A DNA stretch of 64,000 nucleotides from RGIG1995 sp045645205 (lineage in GTDB: Bacteria; Bacillota; Clostridia; Oscillospirales; CAG-272). Positions 59,574 to 64,000 of the stretch are shown here, piece after piece. Each line of letters begins with the position of its first letter. Position 1 is the stretch's first letter. The translations under genes and the position numbers were made by a program. The DNA is taken from assembly GCA_045645205.1 (NCBI GenBank), contig JAZRIJ010000043.1, positions 13,304 through 77,303 of the forward strand, given 5' to 3'. The notes beneath the pieces were generated by a model. It saw only the letters and a list, made by a program, of their open reading frames with translations, searched no databases and had not been told where the DNA came from.

Positions 59574-61415
59574 TCACTCTCCCTTTTCATCCGAAAAGTA
59601 CTTAAACACACTTTCGGCATTTTTTACAGAAATACCTTTAACAGCCTTTATCTCATCTAAAGAAGCTTTTTTTAAGTTGGAAAGGCTCTTAAAATGAGCC
59701 AACAACTTTTTAGCCTTTTCGCTTCCTATTCCGTCTATTTCTTCAAGCACCGATTTTCTCATTAATTTTTCTTTCGATGCCCTCATTTTTGATATTGTAA
59801 AACGGTGTACCTCTTCCTGAATCTTGTAGACAAGCATATACACCTGCTTTTCTTTTGCAATACTTATCTCTTCTGCCTCGGTGCAAAGAGTTCTCGTTTT
59901 ATGGTAATCGTCCTTTGCCATACCGAATACCGGAATATCGATATGCATTTTCCGCAAGACCCCTTTTATAACCGAAACGTGTCCCTTGCCGCCGTCAAGC
60001 AATATAAGGTCCGGCAGCCTTGAAAAGCCCTCATCGCCCAGCTTTGCGCGCTCAAACCTTCTTGTTACCGCCTCCGCCATAGACGCATAATCGTCCTGCT
60101 TATCGGTAATATTCTTTATTTTAAACAATCGGTATTCGCTTTTTTTCAGCCTACCGTTTTCGGCAACCACCATCCCCGCCGTTATATTCTCTTTGCAGTA
60201 ATTTGAAATATCAAAGCTTTCAATCCTCTCCGGAACTACCTCAAGCCGCAACATCTGCGCCAGCTTAATAAGAACAGTTTCATCAGCCCCTCTTCCTTCC
60301 TTATACTGATAGGCATGACGTGCCGCATTTTCGTATACCATGTCGCAAAGCTTTTTATTTTCGCCCCGTTCAGGCGTTCTGACAACCACCTTATGCTCAG
60401 CTATTATCCGCAACGCTTCCTCTAAAGCCTCTTTTTCTTCATCTAAATCAAAGCTAAGCAAAATCTCTTTTGGGACGTCTCCCCTCTTCGAATAAAAATC
60501 ATACAAAAAGGTTTGAAGATCGGTCTTGTTTAATAGCTCATCAGGAGTAAAAAAATAGTTTTCACTGTTAATTATTCTTCCCTCTCTCACAAAAAATACT
60601 GCTATACATGAAACCGCATCATCAGTATATAGCGCAAATATATCGTGCTCTGAATCGGGAGACCCCACGATTTTATGCCTATGCCAAACCTTTGCCAAAG
60701 CCTCTATCCTGTCTCTGTAAACAGCCGCCGCCTCAAACATAAGCTCGTCGGAAAAATACTCCATTTTTTCAGTAAGCTTTTTCCTTACCTCCGAAAAACT
60801 GCCGCGCAAAAACATTATTATCTGTCTGTAAATATCTTTATAGTCTTCGCTTGTAACATTGCCCGCACAAGGCCCCACGCAATCGCCTATATGACAGTAA
60901 AGGCATGGTCTTTCTTTACCTATATCCTTCGGAAAATGTCTGTTGCACGAATGAACCTTAAAACACTTTTGAACTGTTTTCAACACACCATAAGCTGCCG
61001 ATATGGTTGAATAAGGTCCAAAATATTTTGCTCCGTCGCTCTTTCTAGCATATACTACCTCAGCCTTCGGATACTCATCATTCAATTGTATTCTTATATA
61101 CGGAGCATTTTTGCCGTCTTTAAGTTTTATGTTATATTTAGGCGAATACTGTTTAATAAGCTGACTTTCAAGGGCAAGTGCCTCATTTTCGGTATCAGTC
61201 AAAATATAATCGAAGTCATACACCTTCGACACCATAATTACAGTCTTGGTATCATGCTTACTGTTTTTTCTGAAATATTGTGATACCCTGTTTTTTAGAG
61301 ATCTCGACTTTCCTACATATATAACCTTACGTTTTTCATCACGCATTATATAAACGCCGGGAGATAACGGCAAATTTAACGCTTTTTCAAGCAAATATTG
61401 TATATTCTGTGCCAT
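59574..61415 (-). CDS. uvrC: Excinuclease ABC subunit C
   Basis: A 613-residue nuclease that makes both incisions in nucleotide-excision repair. The N-terminal GIY-YIG domain is GVYIMRDEKRKVIYVGKSRSLKNRVSQYF; a Cys-rich stretch CLYCHIGDCVGPC follows, a UVR motif (KMEYFSDELMFEAAAVYRDRIEAL) contacts UvrB, the RNase H-like C-terminal endonuclease has DLILLDGGKGH and the tail carries helix-hairpin-helix motifs (IDGIGSEKAKKLL, IKAVKGISVKNAE). GAGG precedes the start. Confidence 0.95.
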   Translation of the reverse strand: MAQNIQYLLEKALNLPLSPGVYIMRDEKRKVIYVGKSRSLKNRVSQYFRKNSKHDTKTVIMVSKVYDFDYILTDTENEALALESQLIKQYSPKYNIKLKDGKNAPYIRIQLNDEYPKAEVVYARKSDGAKYFGPYSTISAAYGVLKTVQKCFKVHSCNRHFPKDIGKERPCLYCHIGDCVGPCAGNVTSEDYKDIYRQIIMFLRGSFSEVRKKLTEKMEYFSDELMFEAAAVYRDRIEALAKVWHRHKIVGSPDSEHDIFALYTDDAVSCIAVFFVREGRIINSENYFFTPDELLNKTDLQTFLYDFYSKRGDVPKEILLSFDLDEEKEALEEALRIIAEHKVVVRTPERGENKKLCDMVYENAARHAYQYKEGRGADETVLIKLAQMLRLEVVPERIESFDISNYCKENITAGMVVAENGRLKKSEYRLFKIKNITDKQDDYASMAEAVTRRFERAKLGDEGFSRLPDLILLDGGKGHVSVIKGVLRKMHIDIPVFGMAKDDYHKTRTLCTEAEEISIAKEKQVYMLVYKIQEEVHRFTISKMRASKEKLMRKSVLEEIDGIGSEKAKKLLAHFKSLSNLKKASLDEIKAVKGISVKNAESVFKYFSDEKGE

Positions 61416-61473
61416 TTTAAAAAAACCTCTTAAATATTATCGCTTACTAAAAAACAACGCTGCCGTTACGGTA

Positions 61474-61515
61474 CAAAAAAGACGGACAAAGCCACAAATG
61501 TCAATGTCCGTTTTT
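61474..61515 (-). terminator. Terminator of ptsH
   Basis: ACGGACA (61482-61488) pairs with TGTCCGT (61505-61511) around a 16-base loop, with CTTTTTTG following on the - strand. It lies just beyond the ptsH stop and before uvrC. Confidence 0.82.
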
Positions 61516-61541
61516 CATCAAATAAAAATATTAAGGGCTAA

Positions 61542-61805
61542 TCATTCTCCGAAACCGGTGTTAACAAGCTCAATCAAGCCGTCAACAGCTTCGTTTTCAT
61601 CGGGACCGTCTGCCATAACTGTAATTGTCATCCCCTTAACAATACCGAGTGAAAGCACACCGAGAAGACTTTTTGCATTAACACGGCGTTCTTCCTTTTC
61701 AACCCAGATAGAACATTTAAACGAGTTAGCTTTTTGAATAAAAAATGTAGCAGGACGTGCGTGCAAACCTATGTTGTTGCTTATCAAAACCTCACGTGAA
61801 ATCAT
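61542..61805 (-). CDS. ptsH: Phosphocarrier protein HPr
   Basis: An 87-residue phosphocarrier of the sugar phosphotransferase system. NIGLHARPATFF places the phosphorylated His15; NAKSLLGVLSLGI carries the regulatory Ser46 used by HPr kinase. Both sites are present, so it is HPr and not the His15-less Crh. ATG 61805 is used; AGGAG is 11 bases upstream. It stands alone, without ptsI, under its own promoter (61872-61900) and terminator. Confidence 0.92.
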   Translation of the reverse strand: MISREVLISNNIGLHARPATFFIQKANSFKCSIWVEKEERRVNAKSLLGVLSLGIVKGMTITVMADGPDENEAVDGLIELVNTGFGE

Positions 61806-61871
61806 TATCTTATTCGCTCCTATCAATAAAAATAAACTGTAAAAACATTATTACCAATTATATCTACGGAT

Positions 61872-61900
61872 ATTATAATACAATTAATAAATAAAATCAA
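61872..61900 (-). promoter_or_regulatory. Sigma-A promoter of ptsH
   Basis: TTGATT (61900-61895) and TATAAT (61877-61872) with a 17-base spacer on the - strand, about 67 bases before the start codon. Confidence 0.8.
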
Positions 61901-61929
61901 GTATTTTTGTTATATTTATTCAACAACAC

Positions 61930-62430
61930 CTATTCAGACTGTTTTTTAACATCAAAAATTAGTCCTTTTCCCGAAAACTTTGGTGTAAAAATGTCAATAT
62001 ACATTCCTGCCGCAGTATAATCTGTTCCGTTTGCAAGAAAGCCGTCGGGAGTAATTTCTCCGTCAACCTCAATTATGACCGTTACATCTTTTTTTGTGCT
62101 GTCAACTCCCTCAATTATTTTATTACTGCCGTCTCTGTAATATACAACGGCATCCTTAGAGCTTACCTCTACCACCGCACCTAACACTTCTGAGCTGTCG
62201 CTCAAATATACCTTATCTCCAACTGATGCCCTTTCCGCAATCTGTAGCGGAAGTTCCGAAAACAGAACTGAAATACGGCATCTATCGTCTGTAATTACTT
62301 CATTTGCTTTCTCAAATATCTGATAATGGATAATTGTTCCAACAATGCAAGCAATAACAGTTATTATTATAAGCACATCGATAATGCTTATTCTTATTTT
62401 CTTACGAGCGTTATTTTCGGAAAAAACCAT
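61930..62430 (-). CDS. DUF4330 family membrane-anchored protein (second copy)
   Basis: A 166-residue protein: short basic N-terminus, one membrane helix (IIDVLIIITVIACIVGTIIHY, about 16-36), then a mostly beta extracytoplasmic domain with RISVLFSELPLQIAERASVGDKVYL and VDGEITPDGFLANGTDYTAAGMYIDIFT. IDVLIIITVI and the GDKV(Y) patch match DUF4330. It overlaps the neighbouring DUF4330 gene by one base. The function is unknown; the location suggests a role with the ligase-like membrane protein upstream. Confidence 0.7.
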   Translation of the reverse strand: MVFSENNARKKIRISIIDVLIIITVIACIVGTIIHYQIFEKANEVITDDRCRISVLFSELPLQIAERASVGDKVYLSDSSEVLGAVVEVSSKDAVVYYRDGSNKIIEGVDSTKKDVTVIIEVDGEITPDGFLANGTDYTAAGMYIDIFTPKFSGKGLIFDVKKQSE

Positions 62431-62939
62431 TATTCACTCACCTCGCTGACTGAAATACATACAGCGTTACCTGTATAATACGGGAAACGCAATTCATACT
62501 GATTCCCCACGTTAAGAGCAAAATCATTTACAGTATAAAGTCCGTTTTCATCGACTATTGCTTTGGCGCTTATTCTTATCCTTACGTCAATTTTTCCGGG
62601 ATACAATTCCTCAAAAGAGCTGTTTGTTTCATTATTAAAATCCGAATATACAGAGTCGGTATACTCGACATCGATAACCTGACCTATTAAAGTCAATCCA
62701 TCAGCCTCGACAACAGAATCCCCCATACCTATTTTGCCCCTCAAAATATCGGGAACTTGGGTTTGCTCAACCGTATAAATAATTTCTACAGTATTAATCT
62801 CCTTGTCGCCGTTTTCTTGCTGTCCCTCATAAAAAAACAGAAACAAAATAGCTGCGACGGACAAAACAATTACTACAAGAAGTAAAATATCAATTATATT
62901 AAAGCGATATTTTCCTCTGCCCTTGTTTGCAAAACTCAA
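62430..62939 (-). CDS. DUF4330 family membrane-anchored protein (first copy)
   Basis: A 169-residue protein with the same layout as its neighbour: FNIIDILLLVVIVLSVAAILFLFF as a membrane helix (about 12-36) and an extracytoplasmic domain with VEIIYTVEQTQVPDILRGKIGMGDSVVEADG and VNVGNQYELRFP-like end (LNVGNQYELRFPYY). The shared N-IIDI/V-LL-helix and the GDxV motif show that the two are paralogues, though otherwise divergent. It overlaps the ligase-like gene by ATGA on its upstream side, so all three are one operon. Confidence 0.7.
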   Translation of the reverse strand: MSFANKGRGKYRFNIIDILLLVVIVLSVAAILFLFFYEGQQENGDKEINTVEIIYTVEQTQVPDILRGKIGMGDSVVEADGLTLIGQVIDVEYTDSVYSDFNNETNSSFEELYPGKIDVRIRISAKAIVDENGLYTVNDFALNVGNQYELRFPYYTGNAVCISVSEVSE

Positions 62940-64000
62940 AGCAATTCCTCCTTACTGTATCCATATTTATCAATATACACCCCGACAGAATTGTTACGCT
63001 CACTTCCGCTGACACACGATGAAAGTCCAAGTATCAGCCAAAACAACAATACAATTCTGTAATCGGAATTATTTGCGCCAAATATAAAATATGATATCAT
63101 ACCTGTCATAGCCGCAAGCGATACTGTCTTCCCCTGTCTGCTACACCCTCTTGAGTAAAGAGTTATATTTTTTTGCAGACAAAAGAATATAACTAAAGAA
63201 AACATTAAAAACAGCACCATTCCAAACGGTGAAGCAGAGTTCAAAAAAGTTGCCCGGCCGTTCTCTGTCAGATAATTGGTTATACGGTTATACGACATAC
63301 CTTCAAGTACAGTCCTTGGTAAATTGACAAAAACAAACGGAAGAATGCAAAGCATTATTCCAATACCTGACAGAGCCTTTTTGCTGTAAAGCACCAAGAA
63401 GAAAGCTATTCCAACAATCAAGCTTATCCACACTCTGTATTCATGCGCAAGTACAAGACATGCTAACCCAATTATTACTGAAACAAAAGATAAAAAACCG
63501 TTTCCTTTTCCGCCTCGTTTTACCACTACAAACGGAAACATCATTACAACATAACTACAAAAAACAGATGAATATCCAAAAGTTGATACCATACTTTTCT
63601 TTTCAAAACATCTGAACACATGTAACAGATAATCTAAGTCGCTTGCGGAAAAAATATAACGCAAAAGTCCGTATGATACTACCAGAAAAAATGAAACAGC
63701 TGCAGTTCCTACGCACCTGCCTATCCACTTTTTTGATTTTATAAGATTAACTACTAAAAAGTAAGCAAATATACACCAGACATCTCCCTCGCCAAACACT
63801 CCGCTCGGCAATGCTACTAATGCAAAAGCAAGCACAGCCAATATAAGAGGGTCAAATTTAACAGTTCTCTTTCCTCTGATATACTTAAACAAAAAGCACA
63901 GCGCAATATATATTATAAGCAAGTTTAATCTTTTGGGCTGCATAAACGGCAACACTAAAATAAGTCCTACTATACCCGTCTCGGGAATATAAAACACCAT
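62936..64000 (-). CDS. Multi-spanning O-antigen ligase-like membrane protein (partial)
   Basis: At least 354 residues with ten or more hydrophobic helices; the frame reaches the right edge, where a Met codon occupies the last three bases, so the real start may lie outside. The helices YSSVFCSYVVMMFPFVVV and LACLVLAHEYRVWISLIVGIAFFLVL, with a long loop near YNRITNYLTENGRATFLNSAS, recall the Wzy/WaaL O-antigen ligase superfamily, but no catalytic residue can be assigned with certainty. The C-terminus is soluble and ends SKEELL. It overlaps the first DUF4330 gene by four bases. A role in surface polysaccharide transfer is inferred. Confidence 0.6.
   Translation of the reverse strand: MVFYIPETGIVGLILVLPFMQPKRLNLLIIYIALCFLFKYIRGKRTVKFDPLILAVLAFALVALPSGVFGEGDVWCIFAYFLVVNLIKSKKWIGRCVGTAAVSFFLVVSYGLLRYIFSASDLDYLLHVFRCFEKKSMVSTFGYSSVFCSYVVMMFPFVVVKRGGKGNGFLSFVSVIIGLACLVLAHEYRVWISLIVGIAFFLVLYSKKALSGIGIMLCILPFVFVNLPRTVLEGMSYNRITNYLTENGRATFLNSASPFGMVLFLMFSLVIFFCLQKNITLYSRGCSRQGKTVSLAAMTGMISYFIFGANNSDYRIVLLFWLILGLSSCVSGSERNNSVGVYIDKYGYSKEELL

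Noticed and set aside
1..64000. CRISPR arrays or rRNA genes
   Set aside because: No regularly spaced direct repeats of 25-40 bases and no rRNA sequence were seen on reading through.

Overview
The window looks like a chromosomal segment of a low-GC, Gram-positive-type anaerobe of the class Clostridia, most likely a spore-forming gut lineage; the species cannot be named from the sequence. The grounds are a CtsR-McsA-McsB-ClpC stress operon with CtsR boxes, a SpoVD-type penicillin-binding protein with PASTA domains, a YtvI-like membrane protein, a SpoIID-like/peptidoglycan-binding protein, split cobalamin-dependent methionine synthase, strong AGGAGG-type ribosome binding sites and many TTGACA-17-TATAAT promoters. 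Nearly all of the window is ordinary housekeeping sequence with tightly packed, often ATGA-overlapping genes.

Region by region: 1-6780 (+) is a cell-shape operon: the end of a ZapA-like gene, a DUF4321 membrane protein, maf, mreBCD, a PBP2-type transpeptidase and a leucine-rich-repeat lipoprotein. 6879-10416 (-) is recA-recX-rimO-pgsA. 10635-14318 (+) is DUF1385-prmC-PpiC foldase-rsgA. 14436-16535 (-) holds a PH-domain protein, a flavin reductase and ddl. 16659-21260 (-) is ctsR-mcsA-mcsB-clpC. 21426-29282 (-) is a citrate block, citD-citE-citF-citX-citG followed by an aconitase-family gene and an NADP isocitrate dehydrogenase. A tRNA-Leu (UAG) and a serine hydrolase follow on the + strand, then a convergent acyl-CoA ligase-like gene whose promoter carries two large palindromes.

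32858-36803 (-) is metF, a separate MetH-activation protein and a MetH lacking that domain. 36867-39921 (-) has a YtvI-like permease-family protein and the trio NusG-domain-II / Gx transporter / ApbE, which suggests flavin-based extracytoplasmic electron transfer. 40060-43405 is the most accessory-looking part: an XRE regulator, a divergent protein joining a sigma region-4-like domain to an RNA polymerase alpha-CTD-like domain, and a TetR/ABC-2 exporter unit. 43416-45082 (-) is a SpoIID-like/three-PG-binding-domain protein with a small Ig-like partner.

45196-58102 (-) is the division and cell wall (dcw) cluster mraZ-rsmH-ftsL-spoVD-murE-murF-mraY-ftsW-murG-ftsQ-ftsZ. It lacks murD, murC, murB and ftsA. 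Beyond it lie coaD-rsmD-uvrC, ptsH (HPr), two DUF4330 membrane proteins and a multi-spanning O-antigen-ligase-like protein that runs off the right edge.

No CRISPR array, intact insertion sequence, prophage or rRNA operon was seen. I found no clear undescribed large system. The least explained pieces are the sigma4/alpha-CTD protein beside its XRE neighbour, the DUF4330 pair with its ligase-like partner, the SpoIID-like/PG-binding pair, and the palindromic operator region at the acyl-CoA ligase promoter.
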